The translations under genes were made by a program, and so were the position numbers. Under the pieces are notes generated by a model. That model had not been told where the DNA came from, ran no database searches, and saw only the letters and a list, made by a program, of their open reading frames with translations. From Priestia megaterium (GTDB taxonomy: Bacteria; Bacillota; Bacilli; Bacillales; Bacillaceae_H): a stretch of DNA of 64,000 bases. Position 1 is the stretch's first letter. Each line of letters begins with the position of its first letter. The stretch covers positions 1,960,001 through 2,024,000 of the forward strand of contig NZ_CP085442.1 in assembly GCF_023824195.1 (NCBI RefSeq). The letters are read 5' to 3'. Shown here piece by piece: positions 1-7,963 of the stretch.

Positions 1-28
1 GTAAAAAAAGGCATAACAAAAAAGAGTA

Positions 29-1168
29 TTATAGAGCGTTAATTTTTGCCTGATAATACCCGTTGGCAATTTTTCGTATATACGTAAAGAAATTGGACTC
101 CATTTCATGCACAAGAGGGCGAAATGTATCCATCCTTTCTTCTATGTAAGTTTGTTGTAAGTAACGCTGAACGGACGTTAATGATTTTTCGATTATATCT
201 ATACCAAACTCATGTACAATGGAATGAATATCTTCCTTTTTAATTGAATAATGGCCAAAAGATTTAAAGAAATTCTTAAACTGAGCAAATGCATGCTCTC
301 CACGGATTTTTTCGATTTCTTTTTGTTTTTTACTATCATGAGCACCAGTTAAATTAAAGCTTAAAATAAAACCATCCTTGATTTTTTCAATAATTGATTT
401 TCTTGGCTGCTTTTCTTCTAATAATGTTTTGACACAATCATCTTTTTCTAGTACATCGATACGGAAAATTGTACTCAATTTACTAGCCATTTCTTTAATA
501 GCAGCTTTATAGCCAATGTATTTTGGAAGAATGTGTTTTACCTCGGTGTAAGATAAAAGTGCTTCTGAATCTTTCTTTACGTTTACATCAGATTCGTATA
601 CATACAACGCACGTAAAGCCAGACGCAGCATGTTGATATTTTTAATAGCCAGCAATTGATAAATCACTTCCATCGAAACAGAAGTATAACCACCTTTTGA
701 AGTATATGTACTGTGATCTTCATCAAGCATTTCAGGATTATATGATATGTTTTGAACATCAGCAGCTTCTTTTATATGTAAATCTAAAAAATCCTCTAAA
801 TAGTTGTTTAAAGAAACTTGAATATAGTCTCCCCATAAACGATCCCAGCGAATGATGTCATAGTCTTCTAAAAGCTTATTATTATTTTGGACGGTCCGAA
901 CGGAACATTGGATTGTATTAGCCAGTTCTTGCTCAGAAATAATTGAAATATGCCCTTGGCTGTTACATTTGGCTACGTAAGCTAAAATTTGCTTCATCAG
1001 AGAACCCGTCCACTTTATGTCTACAAAGTTTTTTGCAAGACCAAATGAATGTTTTTCATAGTAATAGCTATTGTCTCGTTTAGTGTTTCTATTCAAGCCG
1101 CTCATAACAATCAGCAGTTTATTTGCTACAAGGGTGTGCCGTTTTAGTGACAGCTTTTGTATACTCAT
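29..1168 (-). CDS. Plasmid winged-helix protein, probable replication or maintenance accessory
   Basis: 379 aa. I do not recognise a named family. Residues about 70-110 read as a helix-turn-helix unit (SEQELANTIQCSVRTVQNN, then a 'wing' rich in D/W), like the MarR/DnaD-type winged helix of plasmid Rep and helper proteins. The rest is helical and charged, with no membrane segment. The ATG is preceded by a strong AAGGAGG, so the start is secure. It lies leftward, separated from the initiator gene by the iteron block and in the same orientation. It may therefore be an accessory replication or copy-control protein. That role is inference from position and the HTH. It could also be a transcription regulator unrelated to replication. 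Confidence 0.6.
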   Translation of the reverse strand: MSIQKLSLKRHTLVANKLLIVMSGLNRNTKRDNSYYYEKHSFGLAKNFVDIKWTGSLMKQILAYVAKCNSQGHISIISEQELANTIQCSVRTVQNNNKLLEDYDIIRWDRLWGDYIQVSLNNYLEDFLDLHIKEAADVQNISYNPEMLDEDHSTYTSKGGYTSVSMEVIYQLLAIKNINMLRLALRALYVYESDVNVKKDSEALLSYTEVKHILPKYIGYKAAIKEMASKLSTIFRIDVLEKDDCVKTLLEEKQPRKSIIEKIKDGFILSFNLTGAHDSKKQKEIEKIRGEHAFAQFKNFFKSFGHYSIKKEDIHSIVHEFGIDIIEKSLTSVQRYLQQTYIEERMDTFRPLVHEMESNFFTYIRKIANGYYQAKINAL

Positions 1169-1240
1169 GTAGTTACCTCCTTTCTAAAACTATATACGTC
1201 GTCTTTTACAGTATAGACACAGTCATATAGGCTGTAAAAT

Positions 1241-2003
1241 GACATATTTACACGGAAAATTGGTGCATTTTTTTACAAGACTAGTGATACCAAGGGACGA
1301 GACATCTATTTAAAAGGTGACATATTTGCACGGAGATGTGGAGCAAAAATAGCGTTATATTTCATAAACGTTGATAAAACAGCATTCTGAAAACAAATGT
1401 CGTATTATGACGGATGAAATACACAAAATGCGACAAATTCAAAAAAATTTTTGATGTAAAAATGACATATTCGCACGGAGAATAGGAGCAAAAATGATAA
1501 AAATAAAAATTCGAGTGGCAAAGTGACACATTTGCACGGAAAATAGGGACAAAAAAAAGAAAAATGCCCTTTTTGAGACACAAAAAGTTCACATTTTTAG
1601 AGGGGATAAACAAACATTTGCAGCAAAAATAGTGTTTTTTTAAGAAAGTGGCATGTTTACACGGGAATCTGGAGCAAAAAACACTTTTGCACGGAGGTGT
1701 GGAGCAAAAATTGGAGAAAACGAAGAGGGAAAGTCGCTGTCACAAGAAAATTTATGTAAAAGTGGCATATTTGCACGGAAGATTGGAGCCAAACTTATAG
1801 TAAATGCAGTATAGGAAGAAAAACGACACATTTGCACGGGAATCTGGAGCAAAAAACAATTATAATACTTTTTTCAGACACAAAAAGTTCACAAAATGAT
1901 GAGGAAAGTGAAGTTTAATAGCTATATTAGCAGGGGAAATAATATGTTTACATGGAGAATTGGAGCAAAAAAACACTTTTGCACGGAAATGTGGAGCAAA
2001 AAA
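1241..2003. repeat. Iteron array (ten copies), probable plasmid replication origin
   Basis: Ten degenerate direct repeats of about 30 bp with consensus GACATATTTGCACGG followed by AGATTGGAGCAAAAA. They start near 1241, 1319, 1464, 1525, 1650, 1682, 1764, 1825, 1942 and 1974. All point the same way. Two pairs are back to back (1650/1682 and 1942/1974), and the second member of each pair starts CACTTTTGCACGG instead. The rest are 60-150 bp apart in AT-rich DNA with no gene. Arrays like this next to a Rep gene are the usual binding sites for a theta-type initiator. The neighbouring 478-aa protein is the likely binder. The array is seen directly; the origin function is inferred. Confidence 0.8.
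1576..1893. repeat. Pair of identical 18-bp direct repeats inside the iteron region
   Basis: AGACACAAAAAGTTCACA occurs at 1576-1593 and again at 1876-1893, exactly 300 bp apart and in the same orientation. Both follow a T-rich run. They differ from the iteron consensus, so they could be a second protein-binding site (DnaA-like or Rep accessory) or the trace of a local duplication. Confidence 0.6.
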
Positions 2004-2027
2004 TGCAGTGATTAATAGTAGATAGAT

Positions 2028-2069
2028 AAAAAGAATGCCCTTATAAAGATTATAAGAGCATTCTTTTTT
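2028..2069 (-). terminator. Intrinsic terminator of the initiator gene
   Basis: The inverted repeat AAGAATGCCCTTATAA / TTATAAGAGCATTCTT is flanked by A and T runs. Read leftward it ends in a T tract. It overlaps the stop codon of the initiator gene and would shield the iterons from its transcription. Confidence 0.8.
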
Positions 2070-3504
2070 AGCCTATAGAACTTGTTACGTTTTGATAAAT
2101 AGAAAGGGGAGCATATTCGTAATCACCAGCTAATAAGTCTTTTACTTCACTTTCTCCCACAGGAATAAAGGTAATCTGAAACACTTGGCCTACTCTTTTA
2201 TAAGATTGGACAGCTAGTTTTTGTTCGACTAGCTCATCTAAGGCTGTTTCAATTTCGACAAGGTTTTCTTTTTTTCGTCTTTTTCGAAAGCGGACTCTTG
2301 TCGAAAAATATAAATAATCTCTTGTGACATTGTATGAAGATTTTGTTTCATAGCAAATGAGGCGCTCTTTTTGCATAACGAATAGCAAATGATAAGCGGC
2401 GTCTAAACTTAACTTTTCTACTTTATTTTTGTAAATGCGCACCGTTTGGCGTTGAATATAGTCTCTATATATCACTTCATTGACGTGAATTTCAGCAATT
2501 CGCGTTCCGTTCGGCATCGTAGTAATATCCACAAAGTCAAAAATACCATAGGCAATTTTCTTATTATGCTGTACTTTTGTCATGCTGTAGTGTTTCATTT
2601 TCGTAATTCTTTCTTCTATCATCTGATAGTTGCGCTTACTATCTGTTTTATAAAGTGCTTTCACAAGGTCACCAATTTTTACGTTAATGATTTTCTGTGT
2701 AGCGAACAATTCGTCGCGTTGGCTCATGATCTCTAAAAACACTTTATAATCAAACCGATCTAAATCACTAATTTTATTTCCATTTTCTTCAGCGTATTCT
2801 TTTTCTATTAACAATTCGTAATCTGTCCCGTCTTCAGAGTTATAAGTACTTAAGAAATATTCTTTTCCTTCTTTCTCTAATAGGGGTTGCTCGACGAGAA
2901 GCTTTGCTCTTGAGTTAGAGAAAAAAGGATTCTCTACAGTTGAAAAAGGGCTTTCAATAATACTATGATTTCCGTTTTGGAAGCTTGGGTCCAATATAGT
3001 CAGTCCAATAATAATAGATATATCCGTGTGGATCGCTTTTTCTCGCTGCGTTTTGGTTTTTTGGTGAATATAGGGATAATCCGTTAAGAAGAAGCTATCT
3101 TCTTGACTCCATTCACGTAGAATATCAATTCGTTTATTAATGACTTCTTCCGGAGACGATACGTTTTCAAACTGTTTGCAAAAGAGTTCTTTTCCGTTCG
3201 TTTTATAATAAGCTGTTAGCGCTTTGTATTCTCCAATCAGCTCTTTATTCTTCTTAGGCTTTTTTTGCTCATAGTCCCGTATAGCAGCATCTAACCATCT
3301 GCGTTTCGTACGATTGAGAAAGTCTTTTTTTAAAATTCTCAACGCTTCGTTTACATCTTTATTTTCAAAGTGCTGCTGATAAAGAGGGAGGATGGTGCTT
3401 TCTAAATCACCTTTTATACTTTCATTATAAACAGATAAGAGGCGTAATTTAGATACTCTATCAATGACTTCGCGTATGAGTAAAGATGAATAATCCATAC
3501 ACAT
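2068..3504 (-). CDS. Plasmid replication initiator protein (Rep)
   Basis: 478 aa, soluble and highly charged. The N-terminal 150 residues are helical and Lys-rich. Residues about 250-360 (DRFDYKVFLEIMSQ through the MTKVQ segment) and 360-460 look like two tandem winged-helix units, as in iteron-binding initiators. A basic stretch, RVRFRKRRKKENL, sits near residue 410. The first ATG lies only 4 nt after GGAGG; the second ATG (3498), 10 nt after it, is also possible. The call rests on the adjacent ten-iteron array, the orientation and the domain look. I cannot name the Rep family from sequence alone. Confidence 0.7.
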   Translation of the reverse strand: MCMDYSSLLIREVIDRVSKLRLLSVYNESIKGDLESTILPLYQQHFENKDVNEALRILKKDFLNRTKRRWLDAAIRDYEQKKPKKNKELIGEYKALTAYYKTNGKELFCKQFENVSSPEEVINKRIDILREWSQEDSFFLTDYPYIHQKTKTQREKAIHTDISIIIGLTILDPSFQNGNHSIIESPFSTVENPFFSNSRAKLLVEQPLLEKEGKEYFLSTYNSEDGTDYELLIEKEYAEENGNKISDLDRFDYKVFLEIMSQRDELFATQKIINVKIGDLVKALYKTDSKRNYQMIEERITKMKHYSMTKVQHNKKIAYGIFDFVDITTMPNGTRIAEIHVNEVIYRDYIQRQTVRIYKNKVEKLSLDAAYHLLFVMQKERLICYETKSSYNVTRDYLYFSTRVRFRKRRKKENLVEIETALDELVEQKLAVQSYKRVGQVFQITFIPVGESEVKDLLAGDYEYAPLSIYQNVTSSIG

Positions 3505-3874
3505 CTAACCTCCTTAACCTTAAGTTAGTCATTTTAATTCTTAGCTGGATAGTGGCTTTAAATCTATTGTAATGCACTAAAGTTCCATGCTACAAACAAA
3601 AGACGGCTACTATCTATAGTCTATTTTTCATTATACACGTGCAAAGCAGGGGAAGGGGGAGATTTTCTCATTTTCTTTTTTAGTAATCTACATTTGGTCA
3701 TGAAGTATATACATTTGCCGTGTAGCTTATGTATGGAGTATAACCGTGTCCGCAAGACTACTAATTCTGCTACCGAGTTTAGTGGACTGATAGAAAGTAT
3801 CTCAAAATAAAAGGATATCAGCGATTAAAAGAGAATACTTTGTAAAACTACTAAACACATACCGGAGGTCATAA
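3505..3874. other. Intergenic region upstream of the initiator gene
   Basis: 370 bp between the leftward initiator and the rightward VOC gene. It must hold both promoters. I see the AAGGAGG of the initiator (3509-3515, minus strand) and the GGAGG of the VOC gene, but no convincing operator, repeat or ORF. Confidence 0.4.
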
Positions 3875-4225
3875 ATGAACCCTATATTAAATGAAGTAGG
3901 CACCGTTTTTATTCCTGTAAAGAATATAAAAAAAGCACGAGATTGGTATTGTGACATACTAGGTTTGATAGCAGGTGGAGACATTTTATATGATCATTTA
4001 TATGTGATACCTATGAATGGAACAGGAATTGTATTAGATAGCAAAACTTATTCAAAAAATACGCTTTTTAAAACGCCAGCTTTTCATTTGAATACAAACG
4101 ATATCAAAGAAGCTTATGAATATATGAAAAAGAAAAAAGTAGAGCTAACGACAGGAATTCAACACAATCATTGGTTTACATTTAAAGATCCGGATGGAAA
4201 TCATCTGATGGTGTGTCAGTGCTGA
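3875..4225 (+). CDS. VOC (glyoxalase/bleomycin-resistance fold) protein
   Basis: 116 aa, one vicinal-oxygen-chelate domain. It opens with a strand and the typical KNIKKARDWYCDILGL helix and ends with FKDPDGNHLMVCQC, where 'DPDGN' is the family signature before the last metal-ligand strand. The ATG follows GGAGG by 8 nt. VOC proteins are metal-dependent lyases, dioxygenases or drug-binding proteins; the substrate cannot be told here. It stands alone, facing the repeat copy at 4241-4560. Confidence 0.8.
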   Translation: MNPILNEVGTVFIPVKNIKKARDWYCDILGLIAGGDILYDHLYVIPMNGTGIVLDSKTYSKNTLFKTPAFHLNTNDIKEAYEYMKKKKVELTTGIQHNHWFTFKDPDGNHLMVCQC

Positions 4226-4240
4226 ACCCATGGGAAGATA

Positions 4241-4560
4241 AAAGACATTAGGACATAACGAAATTACCCCAATCTAAAGACGAACAAATGGGATAAAGGA
4301 GCTGAACCGCTTGTGACACCGCTGTTGATTTCCGTGCAAAACTTCGCTTTCTGGGGGCAGCCGATGAGCCTCCTCGTCGCTTGCGTTCCTGCGGGGTCTC
4401 ATCCCTTCCGCTTTTCCCGCAGGAGTCTTCGCCTTGCCCTCCAATCCACAGCTAGAAGCAGCTGCACGAAAACTACGTTCAATATAACAACAAAAAATCC
4501 GAACCATTAATCAGATTAATAGTTCGGATTTAATTTCAACTAAAATACTTTTGTACCAGC
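4241..4560 (-). repeat. Dispersed terminator-linked repeat, copy A
   Basis: On the minus strand it starts TGGTACAAAAGTATTTTAG, continues with a hairpin plus T run, then a GC-rich core (CTCCTGCGGG...CCCGCAGG palindrome, GACGAGGAGGCTCATCGG), and ends near TTTAGATTGG. It matches copy C (21236-21580) almost base for base in the core. It begins about 25 nt after the stop of the permease gene at 4586, in that gene's direction. No transposase is present. Small ORFs across it are incidental. Confidence 0.85.
4494..4537 (-). terminator. Intrinsic terminator inside repeat copy A
   Basis: Minus-strand hairpin ATCCGAACTATTAATC / GATTAATGGTTCGGAT followed by TTTTTTG. It serves the leftward permease gene. 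The same position in copies B, C and D holds a hairpin with different stem bases. Confidence 0.8.
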
Positions 4561-4585
4561 TTCTTTATTGTATTGCCTTTGCATT

Positions 4586-5677
4586 TTACAACTTGATAGA
4601 TTTGTTTCTGAATTGAATCATTCTTACAATATTTATCACAATTGTTTTTGTTACAGCATAAGCCGGAATCGCTAAGATCATTCCGAGTATTCCTGCAATA
4701 TTACCCGCAACCAGCAATAAAATAATAATCGTTAAAGGATGAGTGTTTAATTTCTTTCCAATTACCAGCGGAGAAATAATGTTCCCATCGAGCTGTTGAA
4801 CGATTACGACGACGATAATTACTAATATCGCTTTTGTAGGAGAGTATAATAAACCTACGATTAAAGCGGGTGCTACGCCAATAAAAGGGCCGACGTACGG
4901 GATAATATTAGTAAGGGCTCCTATTAGTGCAAGTATCAATGCATAAGGCAACCCGATGATGAGGTAACCAATGAATGTACTAATACCGACAAACAAACAA
5001 ACGAGCATTTGGCCTTGAATATAAGTAGCTAGCGTATTTGTTGTTTCTTTCATTGTACGTAAAGTTTCTTTTCGATAAGAAGCAGGAACCATACGCAGCG
5101 TATTTTTACGAAGTTTATGGCTGTCTTTCAGCATGTAAAAAAGAATGAAAGGAACGGTTACAACTGTAAGCGTAATATTTGTTACGACGCTTAAAACAGA
5201 TGAAATACTGTTTGTGAGATTCGTAGGTAAAGTAGATGCATAGTTTAAAAGTGACTCTTCAATATGATCGAGCGACACATATTTTTGTTCAACGAGCCAG
5301 TTAAACCATCTTGAGTTAGATAAGTCATTTATGTACTCTCTTGTTTCTACAATGTAAGACGGAATATTCTTAGCCAAATCAGTTAATTGTTTAGATAAAG
5401 TAGGTCCCACACCGCCCACAATAGAAGCAATTACGCCGATAAAAACAACGTATAATAGTAAAATGGCCAGTGTTTTTGGCACTTTTTTTCTTGTGAGAAA
5501 TGACACAATTGGTTCGAATAAAAAGAAAAGAAAACCAGCTACAAGAATAGGGAAAAACAAAGTGGAGATAAACACACCGATTGGTAGAAAAACAAACGAA
5601 ATATGTTTACAAATGTAAATCAGTAAAGCAATCATTAATAGTTCTAATGTCCAAAAATGCAGTTTCGATTTAAACAA
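4586..5677 (-). CDS. AI-2E family transporter (PerM-like permease)
   Basis: 363 aa integral membrane protein with about seven or eight membrane segments. Two or three lie in residues 10-90, then a long extracytoplasmic helical stretch (about 95-155), then segments up to residue 345. The motif GALTNIIPYVGPFIGVAPA, followed by QQLDGNIISPLVIG, is diagnostic of the AI-2E transporter family (PF01594). Members export small molecules or act as Na+/H+ antiporters; the name does not prove autoinducer transport. The start is TTG, 8 nt after GAGGG. It is transcribed leftward and ends in the terminator of repeat copy A. Confidence 0.9.
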   Translation of the reverse strand: MFKSKLHFWTLELLMIALLIYICKHISFVFLPIGVFISTLFFPILVAGFLFFLFEPIVSFLTRKKVPKTLAILLLYVVFIGVIASIVGGVGPTLSKQLTDLAKNIPSYIVETREYINDLSNSRWFNWLVEQKYVSLDHIEESLLNYASTLPTNLTNSISSVLSVVTNITLTVVTVPFILFYMLKDSHKLRKNTLRMVPASYRKETLRTMKETTNTLATYIQGQMLVCLFVGISTFIGYLIIGLPYALILALIGALTNIIPYVGPFIGVAPALIVGLLYSPTKAILVIIVVVIVQQLDGNIISPLVIGKKLNTHPLTIIILLLVAGNIAGILGMILAIPAYAVTKTIVINIVRMIQFRNKSIKL

Positions 5678-5719
5678 AAAGTTACCCTCTTTCTTTACTA
5701 TTTTTTACTATCATACATC

Positions 5720-5757
5720 AAAAAAGAAACCCACTGCACGTTAAAAGTGGGCTTTTT
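5720..5757 (-). terminator. Intrinsic terminator after tatA
   Basis: Minus-strand hairpin AGCCCACTTTTAACGTGCAGTGGGTTT followed by CTTTTTT. It lies between tatA and the permease start, so the two are probably separate units. Confidence 0.75.
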
Positions 5758-5786
5758 AGTGTGTATAACTTTTATTTACATAAAAA

Positions 5787-5981
5787 TTAGGATTTTTCCT
5801 CTTTATCTTCAGCGGTATTCTCTGGAGTTTGTTTGTCGTCATCCTGTATAATTCCTTCCGCCGCATTTTTAAATTCTCGCAGGGAATGGCCAAATGCTCG
5901 TCCTATGTCCGGCAATTTACTCGGTCCAAATACAATTAAGGCAGTAATCCCGATTACGACCATGCTTGTGGCTCCTGGCAT
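5787..5981 (-). CDS. tatA: Twin-arginine translocase subunit TatA
   Basis: 64 aa. One N-terminal membrane helix (MVVIGITALIVFGPSKLPDI) is followed by the FGPSKLP hinge, the amphipathic helix IGRAFGHSLREFKNAAEG and an acidic tail (DDDKQTPENTAEDKEEKS). This is the complete TatA/E architecture. TatA oligomers form the translocation path for folded proteins with RR signal peptides. No tatC is nearby, so it must work with a TatC encoded elsewhere. The ATG is preceded by AAGGAGAGG. Confidence 0.9.
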   Translation of the reverse strand: MPGATSMVVIGITALIVFGPSKLPDIGRAFGHSLREFKNAAEGIIQDDDKQTPENTAEDKEEKS

Positions 5982-6369
5982 GATATCCTCTCCTTTAGAA
6001 GCAATGAATATATGAAAATTAAAAAGAGATAGTAAATAAAGTGCATGTTTATACTATTCACTTTTCTCTTTAAAATTCCTTTATTTTAAATGATACGAAA
6101 ATAAGGTGCAGCGGCTATGTATGATTTAAATGCTAGTAGTGATATTTTGCATACGAAGTTAATTATAGCATTAAAGACAGCCGTTCGCCTTATTAACCCT
6201 GTATAAGCTCTATGCAAAAAAACTTGTTTTAATTCTTTTAGAAACATGTCATAAATCCTGTTTTTTAAAAATGAAGAATCAGTATATGAAAATAAAGAGA
6301 GAAAAAAATTGAAAAATATAAAGATAAATTGTTGTAAAATTTAGAAATAAGTAATAGAATTAAATAAAA

Positions 6370-6383
6370 TGTTAACGTTAACA
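6370..6383. promoter_or_regulatory. LacI-type operator 1, uronate regulon
   Basis: Perfect 14-bp palindrome TGTTAACGTTAACA, about 125 bp before uxaC. Its AACGTT core is typical of LacI-family operators. The likely binder is the ExuR-like regulator at 9449. An 88-bp spacing to operator 2 would permit looping. Confidence 0.8.
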
Positions 6384-6457
6384 TTTTTGGCATTGAAGAT
6401 TATATCTTATTAATATAGTTATCTATAAATAAGAATATTAATCAATTTATGTAATTT

Positions 6458-6471
6458 TGTTAACGTTAACA
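6458..6471. promoter_or_regulatory. LacI-type operator 2, uronate regulon
   Basis: Second perfect TGTTAACGTTAACA (16-bp palindrome if the flanking T/A are counted). It ends 9 nt before the AGGAG of uxaC, so a bound repressor would block the start of the transcript. Confidence 0.8.
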
Positions 6472-6494
6472 AAAAAGTGAAGGAGTGAATGGGA

Positions 6495-7916
6495 ATGAAA
6501 AAGTTTATGGATGACAATTTTTTATTAACAAATGAAACAGCAGCACACTTGTATAATACTTACGCAAAAGATATGCCGATTATTGATTATCACTGTCACT
6601 TAAATCCACAGGAAATTTATGAGAATAAACAGTTTAAAACGTTAACTAACGTTTGGCTAGATGGAGATCACTATAAATGGAGACTGATGAGAGCCAACGG
6701 AATTGAAGAAGAAAAGATAACAGGGTCAGCGAGTGACTATGAAAAATTTCTCGCGTGGGCTAAAACAGTTCCGATGACAATTGGGAATCCGCTATATCAT
6801 TGGACGCATCTAGAGTTAAAGCGTTTTTTTGATATTGATGAAATATTAAATGAACATACGGCACCGTTTATTTGGGAAAAAGCAAACGAGAAATTACGCA
6901 GCGGTAAGTTTGGTGCAAGAGATTTTATTACACGTTCTAACGTAAAAGTTATTTGTACAACGGATGATCCAACAGATTCATTAGAGCATCATATGAAACT
7001 AAGAGATGTCCAAGAGTTTGGGACCCAAGTACTTCCAAGCTTTCGTCCGGATAAAGGGCTTGAAATCAATCAAGAAGGGTTTAAGAGCTGGATTGCAAAG
7101 CTGCAATATTGTTCACATCATTCCATTCACACCTATGATGATTTGTTAAAAGCTCTTGAAAGTCGAGCTCGTTTTTTTCATTCCATGGGAGGGCGTTTAT
7201 CTGATCACGCACTAAATAAAATGGTATATATGAAGACTTCAAAAGAAGAAGTTTCGGAGATTTTCTTAAAAGCCTTAAAAGGTGAAGGCGTAAGTACTGA
7301 GGAAGAAAGTAAATACAAGTCATATACGTTAATCTTTTTGGGGAAGCTGTATAATGAGCTAGGTTGGGCAATGCAATTTCACCTTCATGCTCTTAGAAAC
7401 AATAACACAAAAATGTTTCGCCAGTTAGGGCCGGATACAGGGTATGACTCGATGTATGACGGACAAGTGGCAGAGCCTCTCGTGAAACTTCTTGATCAAA
7501 TGGAAGTACAAAATAGTTTGCCAAAGACGATTTTATATTCATTAAATCCAAAAGATAATTATGTATTAGCAAGTATAATTGGCAGCTTTCAAGGAGACGG
7601 TGTTCCCGGCAAACTGCAGCTCGGCACGGCTTGGTGGTTTAATGATCAAAGAGAAGGTATGTTAGAACAAATGAAAGCGTTATCAAATATTGGGTTATTT
7701 AGTCGTTTTATCGGTATGTTAACAGATTCCCGAAGTTTTCTTTCATATACAAGACATGAATATTTCAGAAGACTAGTATGCAGCTTAATCGGTACGTGGG
7801 TAGAAGAAGGGGAAGTACCTAATGACCAACAGTTGCTTGAGCAAATTGTAAAAGGAATATGTTATGAAAATGCTAAAGACTACTTTAGCTTCCCAGCCTA
7901 CACGCTGCAAAATTAA
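6495..7916 (+). CDS. uxaC: Glucuronate/galacturonate isomerase UxaC
   Basis: Amidohydrolase-fold uronate isomerase that converts D-galacturonate to D-tagaturonate (and glucuronate to fructuronate), the first cytoplasmic step. IIDYHCHLNPQEIYENK near the N-terminus is the family's metal-site segment (HxH). NVKVICTTDDPTDSLEHH and FSRFIGMLTDSRSFLSYTRHEYFRR are the other UxaC blocks. The length, 473 aa, is normal. Two ATGs lie at 6489 and 6495. AGGAG ends at 6485, so the second (spacing 9) is preferred. First gene of the uronate cluster uxaC - GPH symporter - exuR-like - uxaB - uxaA, the B. subtilis exu set of genes in compact form. Two LacI operators lie upstream. Confidence 0.95.
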   Translation: MKKFMDDNFLLTNETAAHLYNTYAKDMPIIDYHCHLNPQEIYENKQFKTLTNVWLDGDHYKWRLMRANGIEEEKITGSASDYEKFLAWAKTVPMTIGNPLYHWTHLELKRFFDIDEILNEHTAPFIWEKANEKLRSGKFGARDFITRSNVKVICTTDDPTDSLEHHMKLRDVQEFGTQVLPSFRPDKGLEINQEGFKSWIAKLQYCSHHSIHTYDDLLKALESRARFFHSMGGRLSDHALNKMVYMKTSKEEVSEIFLKALKGEGVSTEEESKYKSYTLIFLGKLYNELGWAMQFHLHALRNNNTKMFRQLGPDTGYDSMYDGQVAEPLVKLLDQMEVQNSLPKTILYSLNPKDNYVLASIIGSFQGDGVPGKLQLGTAWWFNDQREGMLEQMKALSNIGLFSRFIGMLTDSRSFLSYTRHEYFRRLVCSLIGTWVEEGEVPNDQQLLEQIVKGICYENAKDYFSFPAYTLQN

Positions 7917-7963
7917 AGACGCAAAACAGTTTAAAGAATTGCAAGGGGAGAAGGGGGATTACC

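Larger units (their letters stand above)
5982..6494. other. Intergenic control region between tatA and uxaC
   Basis: 513 bp, AT-rich. The right third carries two perfect TGTTAACGTTAACA palindromes (6370 and 6458) and must contain the uxaC promoter. Nothing codable was seen in the left part. Confidence 0.5.

Noticed and set aside
1362..1852. Two short minus-strand ORFs in the iteron region
   Set aside because: They are Phe/Ser-rich translations of the iterons themselves, without ribosome sites.
1241..2003. CRISPR array
   Set aside because: The repeats are degenerate, unequally spaced (32 to about 150 bp) and have no cas genes. They sit beside a Rep gene and fit iterons.
4274..4510. Overlapping short ORFs on both strands
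   Set aside because: They are open only because of the GC-rich core of repeat copy A, with no ribosome site and no family. The same core in copy C does not keep the frame.
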